Below, piece after piece: positions 15,149 through 22,734 of a stretch of DNA of 22,734 bases. The stretch spans positions 1 to 22,734 of the forward strand of contig CALTVJ010000027.1 of NCBI GenBank assembly GCA_943912835.1, in the 5' to 3' direction. The notes under the pieces were generated by a model, which saw only the letters and a list, made by a program, of their open reading frames with translations, had not been told where the DNA came from and did not search any database. The translations under genes were made by a program, and so were the position numbers. This DNA is from an uncultured Porphyromonas sp. Lineage in GTDB: Bacteria; Bacteroidota; Bacteroidia; Bacteroidales; Porphyromonadaceae. Numbering within the stretch: position 1 is the first letter of the stretch; each line of letters starts with the position of its first letter.

Positions 15149-15200
15149 CAATCATCGTCCCATAGTTAGGGGATGATTGTACCATAACTATGGGACGATG
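15149..15200. repeat. Long inverted repeat downstream of uvrC with alternative pairing
   Basis: CATCGTCCCATAGTTA (15153-15168) and TAACTATGGGACGATG (15185-15200) are exact reverse complements (16 bp) around a 16-nt loop. The loop also contains GATGATTG (15172-15179), complementary to CAATCATC (15149-15156), which overlaps the first arm, so two exclusive folds are possible. It may form the 3' end of the uvrC transcript, although the minus strand reads ATTGTTTAAG afterwards, a weak U-tract. The rest of 15201-15256 shows nothing recognisable. Confidence 0.7.
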
Positions 15201-15256
15201 TAGGATTATAGTACAAAGCAAAAGTGTCGTTACCTAGTCAGAGTCTTTTCGCTATC

Positions 15257-17065
15257 TTACCCTGCGTCCTCATCCCGCAATGCTTGTAGCAACAATTCGG
15301 CTTTTTTGCGACCAATCAGTTCTGTAAGCTCCTCCAGTGTACTGGCTTTGAGTCGAGCGACACTTTTGAAGTGTTGCAAAAGTAAATCTTTCGTTTTAGG
15401 ACCAATACCTTTGACATAGTCTAGTTTGGAAGCAATTTGGCTCTTACTGCGTATATCTCTATGAAAACTAATGGCAAAGCGGTGTACCTCAGATTGAATA
15501 TGCTCAAGTAGTCTGAAAGTCGCACTATGATGTTTAACTGGAATCGCTTGCGCTTCTCGCCCATAGAGAAGTTGCCTCGTATTATGTTTATCATCTTTGG
15601 CTAAGCCTGCCACAGGAATAGCTAACCCGAGCTCGTCTAATACCTCCAACAACGAAGATATTTGCCCTTGTCCACCGTCGGCAATGATTAGGTCAGGTAG
15701 TCCTCCATCATCTTTGAGTTTACTGTATCGGCGATGGGCAATTTCTCTCATAGAAGCATAGTCGTCTACACCTTTGACTGACTTGATATGATATTTGCGA
15801 TAATCTTTTTTGCTTGGGGCAGCTTTCTTAAATACGACACAAGCTGCAACGGGGTTAGCTCCCTGTATATTTGAGTTGTCAAAGCACTCAATGTGCATTG
15901 GCAGTTTATCTAAATCGAGTAATTCTTTGAGTTCGACAAGGGTCTGCATCATACGTTGCTCTGGATTTAGTCGTTCGCTCTGTTTATACTTGTCTACTCT
16001 ATATTGCCAAGCATTGCGTTGGCTAAGCTCAAGCAATTTCTTCTTGTCCCCAATTTTCGGAATTGTTACTAGCACTCCTGGAAGCTCCCAATCAATCTCA
16101 AAAGGTAATATGATTTCTTTGGCATTATCGTCGAAACGTCTACGAAGTTCTAAGATGACCGAAGCAAATAATTCGCTGTCGCTCTCCTCAACTTGCGCTT
16201 TGTATTCGACAGTTTGCGCTTTGTTAATCATCCCTTGTGAGATGTGGAGGTAATTGACGTAAATACTTTGTTCGTCTCGTTCATAGCTAAACACATCAAC
16301 GTTGTGAATGTGGTGTGGTGCTACCGTATGTTTGACTTGGTATTGCTCTAAGTGTTGTAATCGCTCTTTGTAGATTTGAGCTTCCTCAAAACGTAACTCT
16401 TTGGATAGCGCCATCATTTCATCTCGATATAGCTCGATAACAGTTTGTAAATCCCCTCTTAACAATTTGACAACCTCTCGGATATTAGCATCATAGTCGT
16501 CTTGGGTCTGCTTGCTTACACACGGAGCTTTACACCTTTTCATGTGGTACTCCAAACAAACGCTATATTTTCCCCTGCGAATATACTCGGGACTAAGATT
16601 GAGTTTGCACGTCCGTATAGGGTAAATATCTTTAATCATCGCTAGTGTAGCCTGCGCCATCTGCACACTTGGATAGGGACCAAATCGCAGAGAGCCATCT
16701 CTTGGCGCTTGACGAGCGACAAGGACTCTCGGGAAGGCTTCACTCTTAACTATAATCTCTGGATAAGTTTTGCCATCTTTGAGCAAGATATTATAGCGAG
16801 GTTGATGCTCTTTGATTAACGAATTTTCAAGTAGGAGCGCATCAAACTCAGTCTGTACCACGACATATTCTAGACGTTTAATTTGTCTGACGAGCAAACG
16901 AGTTTTGGCATCGCTATGTTCCTTCTGAAAATACGAACTTACACGACGGCGTAGATTCTTCGCTTTACCAACATAGATAACTTCCTCTTGTGCGTTGTAA
17001 TATTTATAGCACCCCGCAGACTCGGGTATAGTCGGTAGTATTTGTTTGATTTCGTCTTTGGTCAT
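15257..17065 (-). CDS. uvrC: Excinuclease ABC subunit C
   Basis: The nuclease of nucleotide excision repair that cuts on both sides of a lesion marked by UvrB. It has 602 residues, normal for the family. The N-terminal GIY-YIG domain covers about 14-95 (GCYKYYNAQEEVIYVGKAKNLR). The UVR motif for UvrB contact is LRFEEAQIYKERLQHLE (about 205-221). The RNase H-like second nuclease is visible around IECFDNSNIQGANPVA and LIIADGGQGQ. The C-terminal helix-hairpin-helix pair is KGIGPKTKDLLL and LTELIGRKKAELLL. Its ATG overlaps the stop of the pabC-like gene (ATGA, 17062-17065), so it is translated from the same message. Confidence 0.97.
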   Translation of the reverse strand: MTKDEIKQILPTIPESAGCYKYYNAQEEVIYVGKAKNLRRRVSSYFQKEHSDAKTRLLVRQIKRLEYVVVQTEFDALLLENSLIKEHQPRYNILLKDGKTYPEIIVKSEAFPRVLVARQAPRDGSLRFGPYPSVQMAQATLAMIKDIYPIRTCKLNLSPEYIRRGKYSVCLEYHMKRCKAPCVSKQTQDDYDANIREVVKLLRGDLQTVIELYRDEMMALSKELRFEEAQIYKERLQHLEQYQVKHTVAPHHIHNVDVFSYERDEQSIYVNYLHISQGMINKAQTVEYKAQVEESDSELFASVILELRRRFDDNAKEIILPFEIDWELPGVLVTIPKIGDKKKLLELSQRNAWQYRVDKYKQSERLNPEQRMMQTLVELKELLDLDKLPMHIECFDNSNIQGANPVAACVVFKKAAPSKKDYRKYHIKSVKGVDDYASMREIAHRRYSKLKDDGGLPDLIIADGGQGQISSLLEVLDELGLAIPVAGLAKDDKHNTRQLLYGREAQAIPVKHHSATFRLLEHIQSEVHRFAISFHRDIRSKSQIASKLDYVKGIGPKTKDLLLQHFKSVARLKASTLEELTELIGRKKAELLLQALRDEDAG

Positions 17066-17643
17066 CTTGACAAAGGTAACATAGCATTAATTAGACGGAA
17101 GCGACAGCAATGTGCCAAATCCTCTATGTCGAGTGGTGCTTCGCTGATTTGCTTAGTATCTAGTAGATATTGTCTCATAACTCCTCTTAGTAGCGGTTGC
17201 TCGGGTGTCAGCCACTGACCATCTCCCATATCTAGTAAGATATTACTATAAGACGTATCAGATAGCATACCTTGACAAGTAAATACAACCTCTTCGTTGG
17301 GCGTAAGTTTCATCTCGGCATGAACGTTAAGTCTAGATCGATCTCTGTATTTATATTCATAAAAATCTAGGCAGTCTACCTCCCATGGCACGAGTCTATC
17401 TATCTGTTTAGGAGTGTAGGGGGTAATACTTCCTGCATACAGCCCACGCGTATCGTACTCAAAACGTAGTTTGTAAATTCCCTCCAAAGGACTTTCAGCC
17501 CGTTCAATAAGGTTCTGTACAGACATTGGTAGGGATATAGACAGAGAAGAAGAGAGCGCACGAAGGCTACGCTCCATGCGCTCTTGATGATAATCCAATA
17601 GCTGTGCCTTGCCATCAACAAGGCGAATAGTCTCTATAAACAC
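17062..17643 (-). CDS. pabC: Class IV aminotransferase, probable aminodeoxychorismate lyase
   Basis: A 193-residue PLP enzyme of fold type IV, most like the short Bacteroidetes aminodeoxychorismate lyases that release p-aminobenzoate and pyruvate for folate. It opens FIETIRLVDGKAQLLDYHQERM, the usual pattern with a conserved His and Arg. The PLP lysine is probably the Lys in YEYKYRDRS (about 97). Later motifs are SDTSYSNILL, TPEQPLLRGVMR and the terminal RLINAMLPL. It is much shorter than E. coli PabC (269 residues), and an aminotransferase role is possible. The start is GTG at 17643, 8 bp after the upstream gene; no other start fits before the in-frame stop. The folK gene elsewhere in the window supports the folate role. 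Confidence 0.75.
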   Translation of the reverse strand: MFIETIRLVDGKAQLLDYHQERMERSLRALSSSLSISLPMSVQNLIERAESPLEGIYKLRFEYDTRGLYAGSITPYTPKQIDRLVPWEVDCLDFYEYKYRDRSRLNVHAEMKLTPNEEVVFTCQGMLSDTSYSNILLDMGDGQWLTPEQPLLRGVMRQYLLDTKQISEAPLDIEDLAHCCRFRLINAMLPLSR

Positions 17644-17651
17644 AAAATCAG

Positions 17652-18977
17652 TTACTTATTGGTCATCAGCTTTAGTATTTTCAGGTCTGTTTCTTTCATC
17701 CCTTCACCTCCGATATAAGCGAGGTTAACGATACTATCATCGACAGACTCAGCTACAATCCCCTCGGCAGATGAGCAGGTTTCGTGCTCAAGTGCCAACA
17801 AAGCTGAAATCATAGCAGAACTAATCCCCGTTGAGGCTTTGAGACTACAACTAGGCTTTGCACCGTCACAAATCATACCCGTAACGTTCCCCACCATATT
17901 TTTAATCGCATAGCCCGATTGCTCTCTACTACCTCCCATAAGGTAGACAATAGCGGCAGACGAACCAATACCCGAAACAACCATACCACATAGGCTACTC
18001 AATCGACCCAACAGCTGCTTGATATAGACAACCATTAGGCCACTCATCATCAAAGCTCGTGTAGTCTCTTCGTAACTTGCTCCTTGGCTCTCAGCGAAAC
18101 TTAGTACAGGTAAGGTCGCTGTAATCCCTTGGTTACCACTACCGGAGTTACTCACCACTGTTACTGGTGCGCCGTCCATGCGAGCATCACAAGCTCCACT
18201 GGTGTACATCAGCATCTTGGCCATAGGGCTATCCCCAATGAATCGTTTACCAGCCTCACTTTGTATCATGCGCCCCACGCCATGCCCATACTTATGTTTC
18301 AAGGAATACTCACTGACACGTTTGTTTTGTTGTGCTGCCTCATAGATGAAAGTTAAATCTTCGAGTGGTGCTGTCGTAGCATAGTCGTAGACCAAATCAA
18401 AGGTGAGTTGTATATCTTCTTCAACGGGTGTATATTGCTCAAGTGTTTCACCACATCCGACAAAAGAAGGCTGTGCTTGCTCCTCGGTCTTTTGTTCTAC
18501 ACCATTGAGCTCCAATAACCGAAGACCTGTATGTGTCTTATCTATGACGCATCTTGCCATATCGCCGTTGGTGTCAAATACACGTGCTTCGACATAGAGC
18601 TTGTCTATGTTTTCTCCAGATACATGCTTAATATCAATGACATCTCGATCAACGAAGGTCTTAGCATTTTGGAGAGCTTCTGATGCAAAGCCATCCAATA
18701 CCTCCAGTTGTTTCTCAGGGCAACGCAATATCGCCCCTAGAGCAATAGCTATCGGTAGCCCAATCATTCCTGTGCCAGGGATACCTACTCCCATAGCATT
18801 CTTAAGCATATTAGCACTAAGGTCTACCTCGATATGCTTTAGTTCGGCATCAGATGGAAGTAATTTGCTTGCATAAGCGACACAAAGTGCTACACTTGCA
18901 GGCTCAGTACAACCAGCTGCTGGGACGACCTCGCGTCGGATAAGTTGGTTAATTTGCTGATATTGCTTTGTTGTCAT
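17652..18977 (-). CDS. L-cysteine desulfidase-like protein (CyuA/UPF0597 family)
   Basis: A 441-residue protein of the UPF0597/serine dehydratase alpha-like family, whose characterised members break L-cysteine into pyruvate, ammonia and sulfide using an iron-sulfur cluster. The family signature PAAGCTEPASVAL (19-31) holds Cys23. Cys330 (SLCGMVVSG), Cys370 (MICDGAKPSC) and Cys377 are candidate cluster ligands; Cys263 lies in SGACDARMDGAP. SNSGSGNQG (276-284) is the conserved Gly/Ser loop. Which substrate it prefers cannot be read from the sequence; cysteine is the likely one, and sulfide production fits an anaerobe. It has its own probable promoter (19037-19044) and leads pabC and uvrC by short gaps. 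Confidence 0.85.
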   Translation of the reverse strand: MTTKQYQQINQLIRREVVPAAGCTEPASVALCVAYASKLLPSDAELKHIEVDLSANMLKNAMGVGIPGTGMIGLPIAIALGAILRCPEKQLEVLDGFASEALQNAKTFVDRDVIDIKHVSGENIDKLYVEARVFDTNGDMARCVIDKTHTGLRLLELNGVEQKTEEQAQPSFVGCGETLEQYTPVEEDIQLTFDLVYDYATTAPLEDLTFIYEAAQQNKRVSEYSLKHKYGHGVGRMIQSEAGKRFIGDSPMAKMLMYTSGACDARMDGAPVTVVSNSGSGNQGITATLPVLSFAESQGASYEETTRALMMSGLMVVYIKQLLGRLSSLCGMVVSGIGSSAAIVYLMGGSREQSGYAIKNMVGNVTGMICDGAKPSCSLKASTGISSAMISALLALEHETCSSAEGIVAESVDDSIVNLAYIGGEGMKETDLKILKLMTNK

Positions 18978-19036
18978 GTGTTGGGCTATTTTTAGGTTTT
19001 GTAAAACGATACGTAATAGTCTAAATGATTGTATTG

Positions 19037-19044
19037 CAAATTTA
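19037..19044 (-). promoter_or_regulatory. Probable -7 element for the desulfidase-pabC-uvrC operon
   Basis: On the minus strand the sequence is TAAATTTG, matching TAnnTTTG. Transcription would begin about 50 nt before the ATG at 18977. No clear -33 TTTG was found at the right distance, so support is partial. Confidence 0.45.
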
Positions 19045-19092
19045 CGATATAGTTGCTAAATATCCACTTATGATTTTAATCTTTTTAGGACA

Positions 19093-19156
19093 AAAAAAGC
19101 CCCTATCGAGAGGTTCATTGTTGCCTTAGTTAAGGAATAAGAATCCTTTCGATAGG
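19093..19156 (-). terminator. Intrinsic terminator after the MORN-repeat gene
   Basis: On the minus strand CCTATCGAAAGG (19156-19145) pairs with CCTCTCGATAGG (19113-19102) with one mismatch. It is followed by GGGCTTTTTTTG, a strong U-run. It lies 20 bp after the stop codon of the MORN-repeat gene and separates it from the desulfidase operon. Confidence 0.85.
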
Positions 19157-19176
19157 AGATGATATATCTGTTAAGT

Positions 19177-19878
19177 TTATTCGTTGGAGATTTGTTTTTC
19201 TTCAAGTATTTCGCCCTTTTCGTAGAGGCGAAATATTTGATACTTCTTCCCTTCTGGCCCGATGATGTCACATTTCCAAGGTCCGTGAAGTTTGCCTGAT
19301 TTGTAGGAGCCGACTATGTGGCTACTTTCTCTTTGGTCGATGTCTGTGCATTCTAGGAAAGAGCCATCTTTTTCACCTTTAACCCAATGATATTGTCGTA
19401 TAAGTTCGCCCTGTTGATTATATGTATTTTCTACCCCGTCTTTTTGTCCGTTGATGTACTTGACTTGCCGTTCTATACGACTATTGGTGTAGTAGGTTTT
19501 TTCTTCACCATTTATTTGTCCTAAACTATAGTGGAGTTCTCTTTTCAGTTTGTTTGAGGGGAAGTATTCACGCCAATGGCCATGTTTAGAGCCATCTTGG
19601 TATTGACCTTCTACTTGTAGTCTTCCGTCTATAAACTCTTTGTAGTCTCCATTTATTTTTCCAGAGCTAAAGGAAGCTACAATCTCTTTTCTACGGCTTT
19701 CGATGATTTTAAATTTCCCATCAAGAGGTTTTTTATCTTGTCGTGTGATGTAAACTCTTTTTGTTCCCGACCAATGAACCTGAAGATTATTGAGGGAAAC
19801 AATAGTTTGAGCCGATAAAAAAGTGCTTGATAGACAGGTTAATACTACAGTAATTAGTCCGAAATAATATTGTTTCAT
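19177..19878 (-). CDS. Exported MORN-repeat (YwqK-like) protein
   Basis: A 233-residue protein with an N-terminal signal peptide (MKQYYFGLITVVLTCLSSTF, cleavage probably after SAQ near residue 24). About five MORN_2-type repeats follow, each with a pattern like GxxxxGxWxxY: GSKHGHWREYF, GQINGEEKTYY, GQKDGVENTYN, GEKDGSFLEC and GKLHGPWKC. Such proteins are often annotated as YwqK-family antitoxins, but the signal peptide and lack of a toxin neighbour argue against that here. A periplasmic or surface location is likely, and the molecular role is unknown. It lies 66 bp after ruvA and ends before a strong terminator. Confidence 0.75.
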   Translation of the reverse strand: MKQYYFGLITVVLTCLSSTFLSAQTIVSLNNLQVHWSGTKRVYITRQDKKPLDGKFKIIESRRKEIVASFSSGKINGDYKEFIDGRLQVEGQYQDGSKHGHWREYFPSNKLKRELHYSLGQINGEEKTYYTNSRIERQVKYINGQKDGVENTYNQQGELIRQYHWVKGEKDGSFLECTDIDQRESSHIVGSYKSGKLHGPWKCDIIGPEGKKYQIFRLYEKGEILEEKQISNE

Positions 19879-19944
19879 ATTACCCTAAATATATGAGTCA
19901 ATTCAAGGCGATGTATCAGTATTCTTTTGCCCTGAAAGAGATTT

Positions 19945-20550
19945 TTAAAGTATTTTGAGTGACTTCTTTATTAGGTCTTCTACTGATATTTCTGGCATTT
20001 GAGCGCTTAAGTCTCGTACTGCTTTTTGTGCCGCAGTCTCTGGGTATCCAAGCATTTTAAGGGCAGCTATGGCTTCGTCGTATCTTTGATGTGTACTAGC
20101 ACGACTGGAGCTTGTGGAGATTTGATCGTTGTTATCCTCTTGATGCTCTATGTTAAGCTTGCCTTTTAACTCTAAAATAATGCGCTGAGCAGTCTTCAGA
20201 CCTATCCCTTTAACCGCTTTGAGAGCATCAACTTGCCCTAAGCTTAGTATGGTATTTAGCTCATTGGGTGTATATTGACTAAGAATAATACGAGCGGTGT
20301 TTGGCCCTATTCCCGAAACGCTAATGAGTAGACTAAACAACTCTCTTTCTGCTGTAGTACTGAATCCATACAACTGATGAGCATCTTCACGAATAATCTG
20401 TAGCGTGAAAATTTTTACCTCTCCCTTTTGTTGACCTAAGTAGGAATAGGTGTTGAGTGATATATTGACCAAATATCCTATTCCCGAACAATCAACAACT
20501 ACACTAGTCGGATTAAGGTCACTTAGTTGACCTCTAAGGTGTGTAATCAT
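19945..20550 (-). CDS. ruvA: Holliday junction-binding protein RuvA
   Basis: Tetrameric DNA-binding subunit that holds the four-way junction for RuvB. The 201 residues show the three-domain plan. The N-terminal OB fold begins MITHLRGQLSDL. Two helix-hairpin-helix motifs are VSGIGPNTARIIL (about 73-85) and VKGIGLKTAQRIILELKGK (about 108-126). After a Ser/Asn/Asp-rich linker (about 133-150) comes the small RuvB-contact domain (YDEAIAALKMLGYPETAAQKAV). It starts 23 bp after the holin-like gene, so the two are probably co-transcribed. Confidence 0.96.
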   Translation of the reverse strand: MITHLRGQLSDLNPTSVVVDCSGIGYLVNISLNTYSYLGQQKGEVKIFTLQIIREDAHQLYGFSTTAERELFSLLISVSGIGPNTARIILSQYTPNELNTILSLGQVDALKAVKGIGLKTAQRIILELKGKLNIEHQEDNNDQISTSSSRASTHQRYDEAIAALKMLGYPETAAQKAVRDLSAQMPEISVEDLIKKSLKIL

Positions 20551-20573
20551 GCTAATTTGAGGTTTGATTGAGC

Positions 20574-21398
20574 TTATTTCTTTCTTTTCTTACGTCCAAG
20601 CAACTTGTGAAGAAGCCAACTTTGAGTTTTCCCTAATAAGAATGCCGATAATACGGGGTAGAGAAATTTGTATGTCGTTCCAATGATTGGCATATATGGT
20701 TTGACTATTGGGAGGGTTCTTTCCCATAGCCCAGCTTTATTTTGTCGAGGAGGTGTTGGACGATCTATTTGTTTGGTACGTTTTTCCTTGGTGAAGAAGT
20801 TGACCCATGGAGCAATATAGCGATAAGCTGGAATTTTGGTCTGAGCAACACTGCCGAAAACTTTGATATAGTTCTCTTTTACGTAGAGGACACCAACTTT
20901 TAGTTCTACGCCAGCTTGATGAGCTTGACGATTAGCCTCTCGATGACGAAGCTTTAGGGATTCATATGGATATGGCTCACTGGCGATAAATATCTCTTTG
21001 AAGGGTTCTTCAACTCTTAGTTTATCTACTTGATCTAGTTTTTTGTTTAGATCATCAGACATATAATTTACTCGCTTAGCTACATTATTCTGTATATTAG
21101 ATTCTACACGTCTACGGCAGAGTAGATAGCCCACTAAGAATAGGGTGTAGATCAAAACCAAGAGAAAAAATCCTAGAGCATATGAGTCTACAAGACTAGA
21201 AAGCAAGAAGGCTATGCTAAAGTTGAGAAAAAAGAAAATATTGACACCTAGGAATGCAATAACTAATATACTAGTTAGTTTTGCAGATCCATTAGACGCT
21301 CCAAGTCCAAGACTGTACAGTAATCCGTTTAGTTTTGAACGCAGTAGAGCTGCCGTCGCGTTTTGTAAATTATATATCTGTTCTTGTTCGTGATTCAT
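20574..21398 (-). CDS. Holin-like two-helix membrane protein with C-terminal extension
   Basis: A 274-residue protein I recognise only in outline. After a short N-terminal helix come two strong hydrophobic segments (about 42-66 and 73-94) separated by SLVDSYALG, then a basic CRRRVESN stretch, resembling the two-helix phage-holin-III/YqjD-like membrane proteins. Those proteins usually end soon after. Here about 170 further residues follow: a Lys/Glu-rich helix, a mixed middle part and a final hydrophobic stretch (about 228-262) before the basic end KLLGRKKRKK. The upstream ytxH neighbour is a pairing seen in other bacteria with stress-related envelope proteins. There is no phage gene around it, so lysis is unlikely. 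Function unknown. Confidence 0.6.
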   Translation of the reverse strand: MNHEQEQIYNLQNATAALLRSKLNGLLYSLGLGASNGSAKLTSILVIAFLGVNIFFFLNFSIAFLLSSLVDSYALGFFLLVLIYTLFLVGYLLCRRRVESNIQNNVAKRVNYMSDDLNKKLDQVDKLRVEEPFKEIFIASEPYPYESLKLRHREANRQAHQAGVELKVGVLYVKENYIKVFGSVAQTKIPAYRYIAPWVNFFTKEKRTKQIDRPTPPRQNKAGLWERTLPIVKPYMPIIGTTYKFLYPVLSAFLLGKTQSWLLHKLLGRKKRKK

Positions 21399-21411
21399 AA
21401 TTCTGATATTG

Positions 21412-21459
21412 AAAAAGTCGCTATCCTTTTTATCTCGGAGATAATTGGAATAGCGACTT
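21412..21459 (-). terminator. Terminator-like hairpin between ytxH and the holin-like gene
   Basis: On the minus strand AAGTCGCTAT (21459-21450) pairs with ATAGCGACTT (21424-21415) and TTTTTC follows. The loop holds a second small inverted repeat (TATCTC/GAGATA, 21431-21443). It could end most ytxH transcripts and let only some continue into the holin-like gene and ruvA. Confidence 0.75.
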
Positions 21460-21517
21460 GATTAGTGAACTTTAACCCAATACATTGAGTTAAGTGTGTT
21501 TTCGTTCGTTTATGCTT

Positions 21518-21784
21518 TTAGTCCAAGTCGTCAAGCTCTTCTTGCACATCAGCAAGTAGCTGTTCTGTATTAGCAGACAAACGACCTTTGTACTCATTGT
21601 ATCTATCTTTAGCTTCGTAATAGCCTTCAACAACACTATCTCTAGCTCTATCTACTCGACTACTAACCTCTTCGGCAAAGCACTCGCGTTTCTTACGATC
21701 CGAAAAATAGGCTGCTGCAGCACCAGCCAAAGCTCCTAGAAGTAATCCGAAGACAAACTTCCCATTATTATCATTTCTTGCCAT
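21518..21784 (-). CDS. YtxH-domain membrane-anchored protein
   Basis: An 88-residue protein of the YtxH type: one N-terminal membrane segment (about 10-27, FVFGLLLGALAGAAAAYF) followed by a basic turn SDRKKRE. The rest is a long amphipathic helix rich in Arg, Glu and Tyr ending in an acidic tail EELDDLD. YtxH proteins are linked to general stress responses in Bacillus, but their molecular role is unclear. It is transcribed leftward from a probable promoter at 21824-21831. A terminator-like hairpin separates it from the next gene. Confidence 0.82.
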   Translation of the reverse strand: MARNDNNGKFVFGLLLGALAGAAAAYFSDRKKRECFAEEVSSRVDRARDSVVEGYYEAKDRYNEYKGRLSANTEQLLADVQEELDDLD

Positions 21785-21823
21785 AAAATTTACTTTTCAG
21801 TGGTTTATACTATTTGTAATGCT

Positions 21824-21831
21824 CAAAGATA
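21824..21831 (-). promoter_or_regulatory. Probable -7 element of ytxH
   Basis: On the minus strand the sequence is TATCTTTG, identical to the -7 elements upstream of rplU and the SPOR gene. It would give a leader of about 35 nt before the ytxH ATG. No convincing -33 TTTG is seen at about 20 nt, so the match is partial. Confidence 0.5.
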
Positions 21832-21931
21832 CAAATTAAAAGTTAGATAACTTTGTTGTTCTAAAACGAAGTAGACTTATTAGCTCCATTCAGAGTTTAT
21901 CTACGTTCTAATACAACTCTTAGTTTTAGTT

Positions 21932-21965
21932 TTTGGTTTAGGTGATAGGTCCCTTGTTATCTTTA
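21932..21965 (+). promoter_or_regulatory. Probable promoter of the right-edge gene
   Basis: TTTG (21932-21935) lies 22 nt before TATCTTTA (21958-21965), one base off the TAnnTTTG consensus. The start would fall about 25 nt before the ATG at 21998. The intergenic region 21785-21997 holds only this and the divergent ytxH signal. Confidence 0.5.
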
Positions 21966-21997
21966 ATATTCTTATTTGCTAAGCTTGTAATTTTGTT

Positions 21998-22734
21998 ATG
22001 CAACGTTTACTCGTCTTTAATCCAGGGCATGAAGAAGCTCTAAGATATAGTGAAATATTACACTATACTCCAAGTAAGCTTGTTCGGTGTATGATGTCAG
22101 ACTTGGCTAGTTTGATGTGTACTCTTGCAGAACCTGGAGACTATATTTATCAGCCAAGTGTAGACTTTCGGGAGGCTTGTTTGTTGGATCACCAAGGAAA
22201 CAAAGTCGCAACCAATAGACTGCTAGAACTACCACCATTGGAGCTCTGCATGTGGGCACTTGAACCTCATCTAATGAAACAAATAGTCTCTTGGTGTCGG
22301 AGTCATCAGATAGATATCAAATGCCCGATAATAAGTGAAGACTATCTAAGCTTATCTCATCGACGTAGTGCTAGCGAGTTCCTTGATAAACTGAGAGAAA
22401 TTGAACCTTCTATAAATTGTGACCTTTTAAATTATCCTAAATGGTTTGATGTACACAACCTCTCAGAACTAAAAGAATATGTACAGATGTTGAGGTTGCA
22501 GGGGTATGAAGAGCTTATGTTGAAATCTCCATATAGCTCGAGTGGGCGTGGAGTGCACTGTGTTTCGACCGATTTGTCATCAGAAGATTTGCTAGTTGTA
22601 AGATCGTTAAAGCACGGTGGAAGTTTTAGTATTGAACCTAAATTAAGCAAAGTGCAAGATTATTCGATGCTTTTGCACGTCGATGAGAAATCTGTTCGTT
22701 TGATAGGATTCTCTAAATTTTTTACTTCGGAGGG
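21998..22734 (+). CDS. Partial gene for an ATP-grasp-like protein, cut by the window edge
   Basis: The frame is open from ATG 21998 to the end of the window (245 complete codons, no stop), so the 3' end is missing. It begins MQRLLVFNPGHEEALRYS, an opening I associate with a conserved Bacteroidetes hypothetical family with N-P-E/G-H-(D/E)-x-A-L. Near residue 178 it has LKSPYSSSGRGVHCV, a Lys followed by a Ser/Gly-rich loop as in ATP-grasp ligases. FSIEPKL then follows, and the last visible residues are GFSKFFTSEG. An ATP-dependent carboxylate ligase is a plausible guess. The substrate is unknown and the diagnostic C-terminal metal-binding residues lie outside the window. It is divergent from ytxH. 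Confidence 0.6.
   Translation, partial: MQRLLVFNPGHEEALRYSEILHYTPSKLVRCMMSDLASLMCTLAEPGDYIYQPSVDFREACLLDHQGNKVATNRLLELPPLELCMWALEPHLMKQIVSWCRSHQIDIKCPIISEDYLSLSHRRSASEFLDKLREIEPSINCDLLNYPKWFDVHNLSELKEYVQMLRLQGYEELMLKSPYSSSGRGVHCVSTDLSSEDLLVVRSLKHGGSFSIEPKLSKVQDYSMLLHVDEKSVRLIGFSKFFTSE

Noticed and set aside
19177..19878. YwqK-like protein as the antitoxin of a toxin-antitoxin pair
   Set aside because: It has a signal peptide and no adjacent small toxin-like gene. The repeat family name alone does not support that role.
20574..21398. Holin-like protein as part of a prophage lysis module
   Set aside because: No endolysin, structural or integrase genes are nearby, and the partner is a YtxH protein. 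The two-helix module also occurs in non-phage membrane proteins.

Overview
The window looks like a chromosomal housekeeping segment from a member of the Bacteroidales, most likely Porphyromonas or a close relative. Three things point that way. Several promoters fit the Bacteroidetes form (TTTG, about 20 nt, then TAnnTTTG). Ribosome-binding sites are mostly unrecognisable. Many of the proteins are Bacteroidetes types: a fused DAHP synthase/chorismate mutase, a DUF2721 membrane protein, a YtxH plus holin-like pair and a short PabC. The genus is an inference. No rRNA, tRNA, CRISPR array, prophage or complete insertion sequence was seen.

Layout, left to right. Positions 1-514 hold a doubtful 60-codon remnant, a small inverted repeat and the promoter and leader of rplU-rpmA (L21, L27), which ends at a strong terminator. 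serS and a D-lactate-dehydrogenase-type gene follow on the same strand. They converge on crcB (fluoride channel) at a terminator that is interrupted by a small non-coding transposable element. From a clear promoter at 4253-4283, five plus-strand genes run to a bidirectional terminator at 9842-9881: SPOR lipoprotein, murB, PhnP-like metallo-hydrolase, DUF2721 protein and purA.

From 9897 to 14801 the genes are on the minus strand and read aroG/pheA, folK, ruvB, a Wzx-type flippase and a SerB-like HAD protein. The first three and last two are tightly packed or overlapping, so this is probably one operon. A second, inverted copy of the small element lies upstream of it. Further minus-strand genes are uvrC, a pabC-like aminotransferase (ATGA overlap with uvrC) and a cyuA-like L-cysteine desulfidase. 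After these come a MORN-repeat exported protein, ruvA, a holin-like membrane protein and ytxH. A divergent plus-strand gene with an ATP-grasp-like motif runs off the right edge.

Most genes belong to core processes: translation, peptidoglycan precursor synthesis, purine, aromatic and folate synthesis, DNA repair and Holliday-junction processing. The most interesting structure is the pair of MITE-like elements (3626-3799 and 14866-15108). Each has GAGACYnTTGCA-type ends, a perfect 5-bp target duplication and a repeated inner end. One carries 47-bp and 22-bp blocks that the other lacks, and a solitary matching end lies at 4224. Also worth attention are the C-terminal extension of the PhnP-like protein, the long charged tail of the DUF2721 protein and the altered catalytic motif of the SerB-like protein.
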